A DNA stretch of 64,000 bases from JBBPZA01 sp963797015 (GCA_963797015.1 CAWCNV010000006.1:434001-498000); one strand, 5' to 3'; positions 19,863-29,438 are shown, counted from the stretch's first letter. The notes: generated from the letters alone by a model not told the origin. Program-made: numbers and translations.

Positions 19863-21838
19863 CGGCCGCGCCCGGGCAGCCGCGACCGCAGCCAGCGCCC
19901 CGGGTCGGTGCGCATCGGCCAGTGGTCGGTCAGCCACGCGTCGAGCTCGGAGCGGGGCAGCGTGCGCGCGCGCTGGACCCGCCTGCGCTTGACGAGGATC
20001 ATCGGCAGCCCGGCTGCGATCGCGGCGTAGGCGCGCAGCGCGACCGGCAGCGCCCCGCGCTTCGCGGCGGCCACGACCAGGTGGGCGTGGACCACGGCGA
20101 AGCGCGGCGCCAGCCGCAGCAACGTCGCCGCCGGCGCGTTCTTGAGCAGCAGCAGCAGGGAGTTCTTGATGTATTGCTGGAGCTGGAAGTGCCCGAGGCG
20201 GGAAGCGGTGGCGCCGACCCCGTGCAGGACCCGCGCGCGCGGCGCGAGCACGATCCGGTGGCCGGCCAGCCGCGCCCGGAAGCCGAGGTCGACGTCCTCC
20301 AGGTAGGCGAAGTACTGCGAATCGAGCACGCCGACGTGCTCGAGGACGCTGCGGCGGTAGATCGACGCGCCGCCCGAGGCGGCGAAGATCTCCGGGTAGC
20401 CGCCGGAGGGCAGGTCGGCGGCGCGATCGCCCTGGCGGTCACGGTAGGGCAGGCCCCAACGGGACAGCGCCTCGCCCGCCGAGTCGATGCGCTCGGGGTC
20501 GTCGCGCTCGAGCATCAGCGCGGCGGCGACGTCGGCATGGTCCATGGCCGCGAGCATCTCCCGCGCCCACTCGGGCTCCGGCAGCGCGTCGTTGTTGAGC
20601 AGCGCGACGAACTCGCCGTTGGAGGCCTTGATCCCGATGTTGACCGCGTCCGCGAAGCCCATGTTGACCGCCAGCGGGACGACGATCGCCTCGGGGTGGC
20701 GCTTGCGCACGAGCTCGACCGAGCCGTCGCTCGAGCCGTTGTCGACGACGATGACCTCGAGGCCGCCGAGCGTCTGCTCGCGCAGCGCGGCCAGGCACTC
20801 GACGAGCTCGTCGCGGCCGTTCCAGCTCGGGATGACGACGGAGAGGCGCACTCCGCCGGCGGCAGGCGGAACGCGCTCGCGGGCAGGGGCGAAGATCGTG
20901 CCGGCCACGCGGCGGCCGACGACGGTCCGGCGCTTGGCCAGCATCGGCCGGAGGTCCAGGCAGGCGCCGAGCCGGCTGACGACGTACGTGCGCAGGATGC
21001 TCGCCTGCGCCGAGCGCACGAAGCCGAGCAGCAGCCGCAGCTCGGCGCCCGCGGTGGGCAACAGGCTCGTGGCCAGCTCGCGCGCGCTGTAGTTCTTGAC
21101 CGCAAGGAAGAGCTTGTTGCGGCTCGTCACGCGCCACTTGAACGGCGACTCGGTGCCGCCGGTGGCCGACCCGACGTGCCCGACCACGGCGTCCGCGACG
21201 TAGCCCGCGCGCCACCCGGAGGCGACGCCGCGGACGGCCACGTCGACGTCCTCGAGGTAGGCGAAGAAGTCGCCGTCGAAGAACTCATCTGCGACCGAGA
21301 CCCCCTCTATGAAGGCGCGGCTGTAGAGCGCCGCCGCCGCGTTGACGCCGTAGACGTCGCCCGACTGATAGCGGCCGGCATCCACCTCGCGGTAGCCGAG
21401 CTGGGTGGCCAGCGAGTCGCGCGTGAGCTCGAGCCCGACCGCGTCGAGCAGCCGCGGCTCGTCGGCCGACACCACCTTGCCCTGCCACGACCCGTAGCCG
21501 GGCGGGCTGCGGTCGGCGGCGCCCACGAGTCGCTCGAGGAAGTCGGGGGCCGGGAGCGTGTCGTTGTTGAGGGTCAGGACGTACTCGACCGCGGGGTCGG
21601 CGAGCGCCCGGGTGACGCCGATGTTGTTGGCGCGCGCGAAGCCGACATTGGCGGCGTTGCGGACGATCTCGGCGCCGTCGAGGCGTGCCGTCGCGGCCTC
21701 CAGGCTGCCGTCGGTGGAGCCGTTGTCCACCAGCACCATCCGGTGGTCGCGCCACGACTGGCGCTCGAGCGCATCCAGGCAGGCGCCGAGCACCGCGCCG
21801 CCGTTCCAGTTGACGATGACGATCGCCAGCCGTGCCAT
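19826..21838 (-). CDS. Tandem GT2 glycosyltransferase (two catalytic domains)
   Basis: 670 residues made of two GT-A domains. Domain 1 (about 1-270) has LAIVIVNWNGGAVLGACL, VLVDNGSTDGSLEAA and TLNNDTLPAPDF; domain 2 (about 335-590) repeats the pattern with LSVVIPSWNGRDELVECL, VVDNGSSDGSVELV and LLNNDALPEPEW. Both show the FFAYLEDVDV / YFAYLEDVDL acceptor-side motif of rhamnosyltransferase-like GT2 enzymes. Two-domain enzymes often add two different sugars or alternate linkages. ATG 21838 overlaps the stop of the upstream gene (ATGA), so both are made together. Confidence 0.88.
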   Translation of the reverse strand: MARLAIVIVNWNGGAVLGACLDALERQSWRDHRMVLVDNGSTDGSLEAATARLDGAEIVRNAANVGFARANNIGVTRALADPAVEYVLTLNNDTLPAPDFLERLVGAADRSPPGYGSWQGKVVSADEPRLLDAVGLELTRDSLATQLGYREVDAGRYQSGDVYGVNAAAALYSRAFIEGVSVADEFFDGDFFAYLEDVDVAVRGVASGWRAGYVADAVVGHVGSATGGTESPFKWRVTSRNKLFLAVKNYSARELATSLLPTAGAELRLLLGFVRSAQASILRTYVVSRLGACLDLRPMLAKRRTVVGRRVAGTIFAPARERVPPAAGGVRLSVVIPSWNGRDELVECLAALREQTLGGLEVIVVDNGSSDGSVELVRKRHPEAIVVPLAVNMGFADAVNIGIKASNGEFVALLNNDALPEPEWAREMLAAMDHADVAAALMLERDDPERIDSAGEALSRWGLPYRDRQGDRAADLPSGGYPEIFAASGGASIYRRSVLEHVGVLDSQYFAYLEDVDLGFRARLAGHRIVLAPRARVLHGVGATASRLGHFQLQQYIKNSLLLLLKNAPAATLLRLAPRFAVVHAHLVVAAAKRGALPVALRAYAAIAAGLPMILVKRRRVQRARTLPRSELDAWLTDHWPMRTDPGRWLRSRLPGRGRQPEARPASTDS

Positions 21839-23133
21839 CAGCCGCGCCGGCCGGGGACCAGGGCCGCCAGCCGGTTGCGCGCCGCCGAGGCGTAGCCGGC
21901 GGCGGCGGCCTGCGCGACGCGGGCCGCGTGCGGCCGCACCGCCGAAGCCTCGCCGTCGAGCATCGTCAGCAACGGACGGACCGCGGCCGGCCAGGCCATG
22001 CGCTCGCCGAGCGACCGGCTCGCCGCCGACAGGCGCTCGCGCAGCTTCGCGTCGTGCAGGGCGCCGATCGCCTCCGTCAGGGCGGCGCGGTCGTGAGGCG
22101 GCACTGTCAGCCCGGCGCCCTCGGCCTCGAGCAGGGCCGCGAAGACGTCGCCGCGCGTGGACAGGATCGGCAGCCCGGCCCACAGGTAGTCGAGGTTGCG
22201 GGTGCGGAACGCGAAGTGGGTCTCGAGGTGATCGGCGTGGGTGGAGACGCCGACGTCGGCGTCCAGGAGCAGGTTGCCGCGACGCTCGTAGGGGACCCAG
22301 CCGTAGTTGAAGAACACGTGCCGGTCGTTGATTCCCAGCGCGTCGGCGAGGTGTCGCGCGCGCGCAGCCATGGCCATCTCCGGAAGCTCATCGTTCGGGT
22401 GGTCGACGCCCATGAACACGAGCTTGGTCGCCGGCTGGGCGCAGGACACCTCGGCCACGCTCTCGATCAGCGTCAGCGGGTCGAGCCAGTTCCAGATCCC
22501 GCCGCCCCACAGCAGCACGAGGTCGTTCGGCTGTAGGCCGAAACGCTCGCGCAGGCCCGGACCGTTGCGCTCGCGCGGCTCGGTGCTGACGCCGAACGGC
22601 ACCACGTCGATGAGCCGCCGCAGCCGCGGGTCCTCGGCGTACACGCGCGGGCCGATGCGCCCCTCCGTGGTCAGCGCCCCGATCCACATGTCGCGCTGGA
22701 CCTCGCTCGCGCAGGTGAAGTGGTCCCCGGCGTGCAGCGCCAGCCTTAGCTCGCGGCGCTGGCGGGCGAGCGCGCGCTCCTGCTCCGCGGGCGGCCGCGC
22801 GGACAGCCATTCGAGCGCCTCGAGGATCACCGGGTCGTAGAGGTCGACGACCAGCCGGAAGCCCCAGCGGCGCCTGGCCGCGGCCAGCGCCGGGCGGACG
22901 GCCGGGGTGATGACGGCGTCGTAGCCGCGGTAGAAGCCCGCCCCGGGCCGGCGCGGTCGCCGGATCACGTTGAAGCGGCCGGGCGCCGCGTCGGACTCGA
23001 AGGGGGTCGCCAGCGTCACGTCGTGGCTGCGCGCGAGCTGGGAGCTGATCTCCCAGTAGCGGATGCCGGCGCCGGCCATGCGCGTGCCGACGATCTCGTC
23101 GCACTGGACCAGGATGCGGAGCGGCTCTGGCAT
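21838..23133 (-). CDS. GT4-like glycosyltransferase
   Basis: 431 residues, GT-B type. N-terminal half: ILVQCDEIVGTRMAGAGIRYWEISSQL (about 6-32), RLVVDLYDPVILEALEWL and HFTCASEVQRDMWIGAL. C-terminal half: LVLLWGGGIWNWLDPLTLIES, NYGWVPYERRGNLLLDADVGVS and LDYLWAGLPILSTRGD. This group is common in actinobacterial envelope clusters, and the donor is unknown. The ATG is preceded by TACACT (23142-23147) at 8 bases; the tandem GT2 gene follows by ATGA overlap, forming a two-gene unit. Confidence 0.85.
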   Translation of the reverse strand: MPEPLRILVQCDEIVGTRMAGAGIRYWEISSQLARSHDVTLATPFESDAAPGRFNVIRRPRRPGAGFYRGYDAVITPAVRPALAAARRRWGFRLVVDLYDPVILEALEWLSARPPAEQERALARQRRELRLALHAGDHFTCASEVQRDMWIGALTTEGRIGPRVYAEDPRLRRLIDVVPFGVSTEPRERNGPGLRERFGLQPNDLVLLWGGGIWNWLDPLTLIESVAEVSCAQPATKLVFMGVDHPNDELPEMAMAARARHLADALGINDRHVFFNYGWVPYERRGNLLLDADVGVSTHADHLETHFAFRTRNLDYLWAGLPILSTRGDVFAALLEAEGAGLTVPPHDRAALTEAIGALHDAKLRERLSAASRSLGERMAWPAAVRPLLTMLDGEASAVRPHAARVAQAAAAGYASAARNRLAALVPGRRG

Positions 23134-23141
23134 GGCCGGCG

Positions 23142-23147
23142 AGTGTA
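23142..23147 (-). promoter_or_regulatory. Leaderless -10 box TACACT
   Basis: TACACT on the minus strand, 8 bases before ATG 23133, at the head of the two-gene glycosyltransferase unit. Confidence 0.45.
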
Positions 23148-23178
23148 TGGGCCGGCGGGCGCCGGTCGGAAGGACCCG

Positions 23179-24966
23179 TCAGCCCGGCAGCGCGACCGCG
23201 TCGCCGCGGGCGCGCGGCGTGGCGGCGGCCTGCGCGCGCTCCGCCCCCCGGCGCCTGAGCAGCCCGCAGGCGGCGAGCAGCCACGCCAGCAGGGCGAGCT
23301 GGGCCGCCGCGCCGATCGCGAGCAGCACGACCAGCGAGGCGGTCGAGACGTTGAACGGCGCGAGCAGGGCGATCCAGACCATCGTCCCCAGCTCGAGCGC
23401 CATGGCCGCGATCAGCGCGGCGCGCACCCAGGGCGCCGCCGAGGTGAGCAGCAGCCCGGCTCCCAGCGCCAGCAGTGCGACGAGCGGGAACATGCTCTGG
23501 GTCGCGAACGGATAGGGGTAGCCGTTCGCCAGCGTGACGAGGGCCAGCGGCGGCAGGACGACCCACAGCACCACGCCCCGCTCGCGCGGCCAGCGGCGCA
23601 CGACGATGACCAGCGTGGCCGGGAACAGCACGAGGCCCACCATTCCCCACACCGACAGGCCGTGGGCGTTGGTCCACAGCAACCCGACCGAGCCCTCGAA
23701 GCGGCCACCGCCGGGCCTCCCGCCTGGCGTGCGCGCGAGGTCGACGGGATACAGCGAGCCGGCCAGGCTGTGGATGCGGATCCAGAGGTTGTAGAGCGGG
23801 CCGCGGTCGGTGAACACGTCCCACGCCTTGCTGACGCCGCCGCCGACGTCGGTCGGGTCCTCGAGCCGGTAGCCGAAGGGCCACGTGACCAGTCGCGAGG
23901 ACGCCTTGACGACAAGGGCGGTGAAGAGCTGCCACGGGAGCGCGACCAGGAACGCGGCGGCCGCCAGGCGGGCGACCAGCGGGCGCCAGCGCGCGCGCCG
24001 CTCCGGGGTCGCGAGCAGCACGGCGACCACCGCGGGCAGCCACCAGATGCCCGCCGGGTGGGCGAGGTAGCCGAGCGCGAGGAAGCATCCTGCCGCCGCA
24101 GCGCGCCCGCGCCACGCCAGCGCCAGGGCGACGAGCACGAAGTAGGCGATCGTCTGCTTGGGCCAGGTGTAGAGCGCGTTGAGGAACACCCCCGGCATGA
24201 GCGCCGCCGCGAGCGCGGCCACCGTCGCCACCCGCGTCCCGAGCCACAGGCGCCCGAGCAGGAAGACGCCGAGAACGGTGGCGATGCTCATCAGCATCGC
24301 GACGAGCTGGTAGGCCCAGAAGCCCCACGGATCCACGGTGCGCATCGGGACCTGCGCGGTGGGAAGCGCGACCGGGTCCTCGCTGCGCACGGCGACGTCG
24401 AACGCGCCCGCGACCCACGCGAAGTCGAGGCCGGTGAGCGGCGTGCGGTCAGAGATCCACCAGCTCTTCGCGAAGCGGTCGCGCAGCTGGTCGCCGCCCT
24501 GCTCGTGGAGCGCGAGCTGGCCCGTGCGGTACGGGAACGTGTTGTCCTTGGGGCTGCCCGGCCAGCGCGGGCTGTCCAGGCGGCCGGGGCCGGTCGTCTT
24601 CGGCCCCCAGTTGCCGTACGGCTTGGACGGTACGCCGGAGAAGCCCGCGAGCGCCGCGTAGGCGAGCAGGAAGACGGCCAGGCCGGCAAGATCGGCGCGC
24701 GCCGGCAGCAGCGGCCGCGGCGCCGTCCACGCGCACCACGCGGCCGTCGCGAGCAGCACGACCAGCCCGACGACGCAGGCCGTTGGGACGTCGAGCGGGC
24801 CGGCGACGCCCAGGGCGACGATCGCGGCGCCGGCCCCCGCGGTGACCCCCGGCCCGGCGTACAGCGCGACCAGCGCCGACGCGCCGGCGCGTCGCAGCCA
24901 CAGGAAGCCCGGCGCCACGAACAGCGGCGGCAGCGCCGCGGCCAGCAGCAGGTAGCGCAGGGTCAC
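23179..24966 (-). CDS. Large polytopic membrane protein, GT-C-like
   Basis: 595 residues with about 13 hydrophobic segments and a large external loop (about 130-220) containing SKPYGNWGPKTTGPGRLDSP and SWWISDRTPLTG. A motif ALYTWPKQTIAYFVLVALAL occurs near the middle, and GYPYPFATQSMFPLVALLALG near the C-terminus. The architecture fits a lipid-carrier-dependent sugar transferase or polymerase, but no catalytic acid pair can be assigned with confidence. The GTG at 24966 follows a TACCCT box by 7 bases; the open frame extending upstream crosses into the divergent gene's promoter. Confidence 0.65.
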   Translation of the reverse strand: MTLRYLLLAAALPPLFVAPGFLWLRRAGASALVALYAGPGVTAGAGAAIVALGVAGPLDVPTACVVGLVVLLATAAWCAWTAPRPLLPARADLAGLAVFLLAYAALAGFSGVPSKPYGNWGPKTTGPGRLDSPRWPGSPKDNTFPYRTGQLALHEQGGDQLRDRFAKSWWISDRTPLTGLDFAWVAGAFDVAVRSEDPVALPTAQVPMRTVDPWGFWAYQLVAMLMSIATVLGVFLLGRLWLGTRVATVAALAAALMPGVFLNALYTWPKQTIAYFVLVALALAWRGRAAAAGCFLALGYLAHPAGIWWLPAVVAVLLATPERRARWRPLVARLAAAAFLVALPWQLFTALVVKASSRLVTWPFGYRLEDPTDVGGGVSKAWDVFTDRGPLYNLWIRIHSLAGSLYPVDLARTPGGRPGGGRFEGSVGLLWTNAHGLSVWGMVGLVLFPATLVIVVRRWPRERGVVLWVVLPPLALVTLANGYPYPFATQSMFPLVALLALGAGLLLTSAAPWVRAALIAAMALELGTMVWIALLAPFNVSTASLVVLLAIGAAAQLALLAWLLAACGLLRRRGAERAQAAATPRARGDAVALPG

Positions 24967-24973
24967 GGGCAGG

Positions 24974-25014
24974 AGGGTAGGCGGCGCACCGGGAGGGCGG
25001 GCTGCGGTTACACT
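24974..25014. promoter_or_regulatory. Back-to-back leaderless promoters
   Basis: Minus strand TACCCT (24974-24979), 7 bases before GTG 24966. Plus strand TACACT (25009-25014), 8 bases before ATG 25023. Only 56 bases separate the two start codons. Confidence 0.5.
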
Positions 25015-25022
25015 CGCGCGCA

Positions 25023-26207
25023 ATGCCCGAGACCCGGGGCCGGCCCGAGCGGGTCGCGCTGGTGCACGATTTCCTCCTGGACCTCCGCGGCGCGGAGCGC
25101 GTCTTCGCGGCACTGTGCGACGCCTGGCCCGACGCCGACATCTTCACCCCGGTCTACGACCCCGAGGGCACCGAGGGCCGCTTCGCGCACCGCAACATCC
25201 ACACCTCGTTCCTGCAGCGCCTGCGTCCCACGTCGCGCACCTTCCGGATGCTGCTGCCGCTCTACCCGCTCGCAGTCGAGAGCTTCGACCTCTCGGGCTA
25301 CGACCTCGTGGTGTCGAGCTCGAGCGCGTGGGCGCACGGCGTGATCCCGCAGCCCGACGCCGTCCACGTGTCCTATTGCTACAACCCGTTCCGCTACGCG
25401 TGGAACGCGCACGACACGACGCTCGCGCAGCACAACCCGCTCGTGCGCGCCGGGCTGGCGGTGATCTTCAGCCGCTGGCGCCGCTGGGACTGGATCGCGG
25501 CGCAGCGCGTGGACTCCTACATCGCGATCTCCGAGACCACGCGCCAGCGCATCGCGCGCTACTTCAACCGCGACGCCGAGGTCGTCTTCCCGCCGGTGGA
25601 GATCTCGCGCTTCGAGCCCGGACCGGTCGGCGACTATTACCTGCTGGTCTCAGAGCTGATGCCGCACAAGCGCATCCACGTAGCGGTGGAGGCCTTCAAC
25701 CAGCTCGGACGCCGGCTGGTGATCGCCGGCGACGGGCCCGAGGCGCGGCACCTGCGGCGGCTCGCCGGCCCCAACGTGAGCATCGAGGGAAGGGTCTCCG
25801 ACGAGCGCATCGCCGAGCTCGCCCAGGGCTGCCGCGCGATGATCGTCACCGCCACCGAGGAGTTCGGGATCGCCGCGGTGGAGGCCCAGGCCGCGGGGCG
25901 GCCGGTGATCGCCCACGCGAGCGGCGGAACGCGCGAGACGGTCATCGAGGGCGAGACGGGGACGTTCTTCGAGCTCTGCGAGCCGCACGCCCTCGCCGAA
26001 GCGGTCCGAACGTTCGACGACGGCGCGATCGATCCGCAGGCATGCGTGGCCAACGCACGCCGCTTCGGCCCCGAGCGCTTCCGCCAGCAGATGCACGCGG
26101 CCGTGGAGCGCGCGCGCGAATCCGACCAGCGCGAGCCCCGAGCCCACGCCCGGGCCCGCCGCCGCGCGCAGCGCAGACCGGTGGCGCGCCTGCGCGGCCC
26201 GGCGTAG
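25023..26207 (+). CDS. GT4-family glycosyltransferase
   Basis: 394 residues. GT-B: N-terminal VALVHDFLLDLRGAERVFAAL, VSSSSAWAHGVIPQPDAVHVSYCY and PFRYAWNAHDTT are characteristic of mannosyl/rhamnosyl GT4 enzymes of envelope clusters. The C-terminal half has YYLLVSELMPHKRIHVAVEAF and TEEFGIAAVEAQAAGRPVIA with the catalytic-type Glu pair. The last 35 residues are Arg-rich and may contact membrane phospholipid. Complete. The following GT-C gene is on the same strand about 180 bases on and is probably co-transcribed. Confidence 0.88.
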   Translation: MPETRGRPERVALVHDFLLDLRGAERVFAALCDAWPDADIFTPVYDPEGTEGRFAHRNIHTSFLQRLRPTSRTFRMLLPLYPLAVESFDLSGYDLVVSSSSAWAHGVIPQPDAVHVSYCYNPFRYAWNAHDTTLAQHNPLVRAGLAVIFSRWRRWDWIAAQRVDSYIAISETTRQRIARYFNRDAEVVFPPVEISRFEPGPVGDYYLLVSELMPHKRIHVAVEAFNQLGRRLVIAGDGPEARHLRRLAGPNVSIEGRVSDERIAELAQGCRAMIVTATEEFGIAAVEAQAAGRPVIAHASGGTRETVIEGETGTFFELCEPHALAEAVRTFDDGAIDPQACVANARRFGPERFRQQMHAAVERARESDQREPRAHARARRRAQRRPVARLRGPA

Positions 26208-26383
26208 ACTCGGCTCTCCGGCAGCACGTCCGCGGCGCCGCCCGCGGCGGTAGCTTCCCGCTGCCAGTGCTCGCTTCGCTGCGACTATTCCTGAGCCCGC
26301 GGCGGCGGCGGCCCGTACGCGCGCTTCCCTGGGCTTCGGACGCGCGGCTGTGGCCGCTGCTGCGCGCGCCTGGCCGGCCGCGC

Positions 26384-27949
26384 ATGGGCACGCGCGGGGA
26401 GTGGCCCGATCCACGGCTGTTGCGGCCGCTGCTGTTCGTGGCGGCGGCTGCGCTCTCGGGCTTCACGCTATTGCGCGGCATCGGGCCCCACGACGAGGGG
26501 CTGATGCTGCAGGCGGCCCAGCGCATCGCCGACGGGCAGCTTCCCTACCGCGACTTCTGGTTCAACTACGGGCCGGGCCAGCCGTTCGTGCTCGCCGGCC
26601 TCATCAAGGCGTTCGGCCCCTCGCTGCTGTGGTGGCGGCTCCTGCGCGTGGCGCTCGACGCCACGGTGGCGCTCCAGGCCTTCGTGCTGGCGCGCCGCCG
26701 CGCCAGGCTCGGGTGGGCGCTGGCGGCCTGGGCCGCGACGGCCGCCGCGATGGCGTGGCCGGCGTCACCCGGGCCCAATCCCCCGGCGCTGGCGCTCGGC
26801 CTCGGCGCGCTGCTGCTCGCTCGCCGCTCGCCCGTGGGCGCGGGAGCGCTCGCCGGGCTGGCCGCCGCCTTCCGGCTGGAGCTCGGAGCCGCCGCTGCGC
26901 TGGGCGTCCTCATCGCCGCCGGGGCGGACCGCTCGGGGCCGGGCCTGCGCGTGCCGCTGGTCGGGCGCGAGGGCCTTCGCGCCCTGGGCACCGCGCTGCT
27001 CGTCGCGGCGCTCGCCTGGCTTCCGTTCGTGATCGCGGACCCGCGCGCGGTGCGCGACGACACCGTCGGCTTCCTCGACGAGCAGAGTCTCCAGCGGCTG
27101 CCCTTCCCGTGGCACTACCACGGCTCGGCCGACCCCTTCGCGCTGCTTCGGTTCTACTTCCCGCTCGTCCTGCTCGTCGGGCTGGCGCTGTGGGCGCTGG
27201 CCGCGCTCGTGCGCCGGGCGACGCGCGAGGAGGCGGCGCTGCTTCCGCTCGCGCTCGCCGGCGCCGCCTACCTGCTCGCCCGCACCGACACCGCTCACCT
27301 CGTCCCGCTGGCCGCCGTGCTGCCGGTCCTGCTGGCGATCGCCGCCGTGCGCGCGCCGCTTCTCGTCCTCAAGGGGGCGCTGGGCCTGGTGCTCGCACTG
27401 ATCGTCGTCCACGGCTGGGAGCAGCGGGCGAGCCAGGCGATCCACCCGCCGGATCAGGTGCGGCTCACCGCCGCGGTCGCCGACGGCGTGCGGGTCGACG
27501 CCGCCGACGCCGCCGCGCTGAACCGCCTCGTGCCGTACGTCGACGCGCGCGTGCCGCCCGGCGCCCCGGTGTTCGTGGCCAATCCGCGCCACGATCTCGT
27601 GCGCGTGGGGGACACGCTGCTCTATGTGCTGCTGCAGCGGCCCAGCGCGACGGACTACGACGTCATGCAGCCGGGCGTGGTCACGACCGCGACAGTGCAG
27701 GCGAAGATGATCGCGTCGCTGCAGGCCTCACGCCCGAGGATCGTGGTCCGCTGGACCAACCCGAACGCCTCGCGGCCCGAGCCCAACGGCGCGGGCCGCT
27801 CGAGCGGCGTGCTCGCGCTGGACCGCTACTTGGCGCGCAACTACCGCCCGGTGGCGCGCTTCGGCGACTACACGGTGCTGGCCCGCGTCACGAGCGCACG
27901 CGGAACCGCACCAGCGCGGCGGCGGCGCGGTAGCCGTCGCGCCAGGTGA
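26384..27949 (+). CDS. GT-C-like membrane glycosyltransferase
   Basis: 521 residues if started at ATG 26384. About ten hydrophobic segments (10-380) precede a soluble C-terminal domain (about 390-510). The first external loop has PHDEGLMLQAAQRIADGQLP with an acidic pair Asp37-Glu38, the hallmark position of GT-C (family 39/83-like) catalytic residues, then YRDFWFNYGPGQPF. It would use a polyprenyl-phosphate sugar outside the membrane. An in-frame GTG at 26267 would add 39 residues (Arg-rich), and the start is not settled. The 3' end overlaps the convergent GT2 gene by 62 bases. Confidence 0.72.
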   Translation: MGTRGEWPDPRLLRPLLFVAAAALSGFTLLRGIGPHDEGLMLQAAQRIADGQLPYRDFWFNYGPGQPFVLAGLIKAFGPSLLWWRLLRVALDATVALQAFVLARRRARLGWALAAWAATAAAMAWPASPGPNPPALALGLGALLLARRSPVGAGALAGLAAAFRLELGAAAALGVLIAAGADRSGPGLRVPLVGREGLRALGTALLVAALAWLPFVIADPRAVRDDTVGFLDEQSLQRLPFPWHYHGSADPFALLRFYFPLVLLVGLALWALAALVRRATREEAALLPLALAGAAYLLARTDTAHLVPLAAVLPVLLAIAAVRAPLLVLKGALGLVLALIVVHGWEQRASQAIHPPDQVRLTAAVADGVRVDAADAAALNRLVPYVDARVPPGAPVFVANPRHDLVRVGDTLLYVLLQRPSATDYDVMQPGVVTTATVQAKMIASLQASRPRIVVRWTNPNASRPEPNGAGRSSGVLALDRYLARNYRPVARFGDYTVLARVTSARGTAPARRRRGSRRAR

Positions 27950-28646
27950 TCTTCTTGCCCTCCTCGTAGGTGCGCCCGTAGTAGGAGATCGGCACCTCGT
28001 AGAGCCGTACGCGCCCGTGGCGCAGGACCTTGGCCGTCAACTCGGGCTCGATGCGGAAGTCGTCTGAGCGCAACGACAGCGAGCGCACGAGCTCGCCGCG
28101 GAAGGCCTTGTAGCCGACCTCCATGTCGGAGATCGTCGTGTTGTAGAGCACGTTCGTCAGCAGCGACAGCAGCCGGTTCCCCGCGTAGTGCCAGAACAGG
28201 TGCGCCCGCTGGGGCTGGCCGCCGCGCAGGCGCGTCCCGAACACGGCGTCCGCGTGGCCTTCGAGGATCGGGCCGATCACGCGCGGGATGTCCTTGGGGT
28301 CGTATTCCAGGTCGGCGTCCTGGATGATCACGATGTCGCCGTGCGAGGCGGCGATCGCGGTCCGCACTGCGGCGCCCTTGCCGCGGTTGGTCCCGTGGCG
28401 CAGCAGGCGCACGCCGGGGAGGCCGTTCGCGGCAGCGCGCTCGACGACCGCCGCCGTCGCGTCGCGCGAGCCGTCGTCGACCACCAGCGTCTCGGTCCGC
28501 AGCGGCAGCGCGTCGACGCGCCGCAGGACGTCCACGATCGTCGCCTCCTCGTCGCAGGCGGGCACGATCACGGTCAGCAGCGGGCTCGCGACGCCGTCTG
28601 CGACGGGCGCGAGAGCGGGGCCGGGCTCGGACGCGACGGGCTCCAT
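27888..28646 (-). CDS. GT2 polyprenyl-phosphate sugar transferase (DPM1-like)
   Basis: 252 residues, single GT-A domain with no C-terminal membrane segment. TVIVPACDEEATIVDVLRRV, VVDDGSRDATAAVVERA and IIQDADLEYDPKDIPRVI place it with dolichol/undecaprenyl-phosphate mannose or glucose synthases. DMEVGYKAFR and YYGRTYEEGKKITWRDG are also typical of that group. It would make the lipid-linked sugar donors needed by the GT-C proteins in this region. ATG 28646; TACCCT (28655-28660) 8 bases upstream. Confidence 0.88.
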   Translation of the reverse strand: MEPVASEPGPALAPVADGVASPLLTVIVPACDEEATIVDVLRRVDALPLRTETLVVDDGSRDATAAVVERAAANGLPGVRLLRHGTNRGKGAAVRTAIAASHGDIVIIQDADLEYDPKDIPRVIGPILEGHADAVFGTRLRGGQPQRAHLFWHYAGNRLLSLLTNVLYNTTISDMEVGYKAFRGELVRSLSLRSDDFRIEPELTAKVLRHGRVRLYEVPISYYGRTYEEGKKITWRDGYRAAAALVRFRVRS

Positions 28647-28654
28647 GCCCGCGG

Positions 28655-28689
28655 AGGGTAGAAGGCTCGGCCGCGTGCGCCGCTACTCT
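28655..28689. promoter_or_regulatory. Divergent leaderless promoters
   Basis: Minus strand TACCCT (28655-28660), 8 bases before ATG 28646. Plus strand TACTCT (28684-28689), 9 bases before ATG 28699. Confidence 0.5.
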
Positions 28690-28698
28690 CGTCGGCCT

Positions 28699-29436
28699 AT
28701 GGCCACCGGCGTCCAGGCCCCTGCGCCCTCGAGCCACGACGCCGACCACCTCTGGGATCTCGAGACGCTCGCCCGCGCACGGCGGCTGGGCGACTGGATG
28801 TTCGAGCAGTTCGCGCCCTACGTCGGGCCGGACGCGATCGAGGTCGGAGCGGGGATCGGCACCTACAGTTCGCGCCTGCTCGAGGCCGGCGTCGAGCGCC
28901 TGCTGGCCGTCGAGCCCGAGCCGGCCTGCACCCAGCGCCTGCGCGAGCGCTTCGGCGACGACCCGCGCGTGACGATCAGCGCGGACGAGCTTCCCGGCTC
29001 GCCCGACGTCGCCGCGCTCGAGGGCCGCGCGGACCTGGTCGTGTGCCAGAACGTGCTCGAGCACATCGCCGACGACCACGGGGCGGTGGCCGAGATGGCG
29101 GCCGCCCTGCGCCCGGGCGGGCACCTGAGCCTGCTCGTGCCCGCGCATCCGCGCCTCTACGGCCCGCTCGACGATGCCTACGGGCATCACCGCCGCTACA
29201 CGCGGGAGCGCCTGCGCGCGCTGGTCGGCGGCGCCGGGCTCGAGGAGGTCGCGCTGTACTCCTTCAACCTGCTGGGGGTACCCGGCTGGTGGGTCTCCAG
29301 CCGGCGCGGGTCGGAGAGCATCTCGCCCGCGTCGATCCGCGTCTACGAGGCGCTGCTCGCGGCGTGGCGGCCGCTGGAGCGCCGCCTGCGCCCGCCCTGG
29401 GGCCTGAGCCTGGTCGTCCACGCCCGCAAGCGCTGA
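28699..29436 (+). CDS. Class I SAM-dependent methyltransferase
   Basis: 245 residues. The SAM-binding loop EVGAGIGTY is at about 48-56, the acidic ribose-binding residue is in LLAVEPEPACTQRL, and motif II/III is VVCQNVLEHIADDHGAVAEM followed by ALRPGGHLSLLVPAHPRLYG. The signature GHHRRYTRERLRAL in the last third is typical of methyltransferases found in polysaccharide clusters. Acceptor unknown; a sugar hydroxyl is likely. A second methyltransferase follows after 2 bases on the same strand. Confidence 0.85.
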   Translation: MATGVQAPAPSSHDADHLWDLETLARARRLGDWMFEQFAPYVGPDAIEVGAGIGTYSSRLLEAGVERLLAVEPEPACTQRLRERFGDDPRVTISADELPGSPDVAALEGRADLVVCQNVLEHIADDHGAVAEMAAALRPGGHLSLLVPAHPRLYGPLDDAYGHHRRYTRERLRALVGGAGLEEVALYSFNLLGVPGWWVSSRRGSESISPASIRVYEALLAAWRPLERRLRPPWGLSLVVHARKR

Positions 29437-29438
29437 GC

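Noticed and set aside
25115..27949. A 944-codon frame that could be read as one fused protein
   Set aside because: The first 380 codons are an out-of-frame reading of the GT4 gene; only the part after about 26267-26384 has sensible membrane segments.
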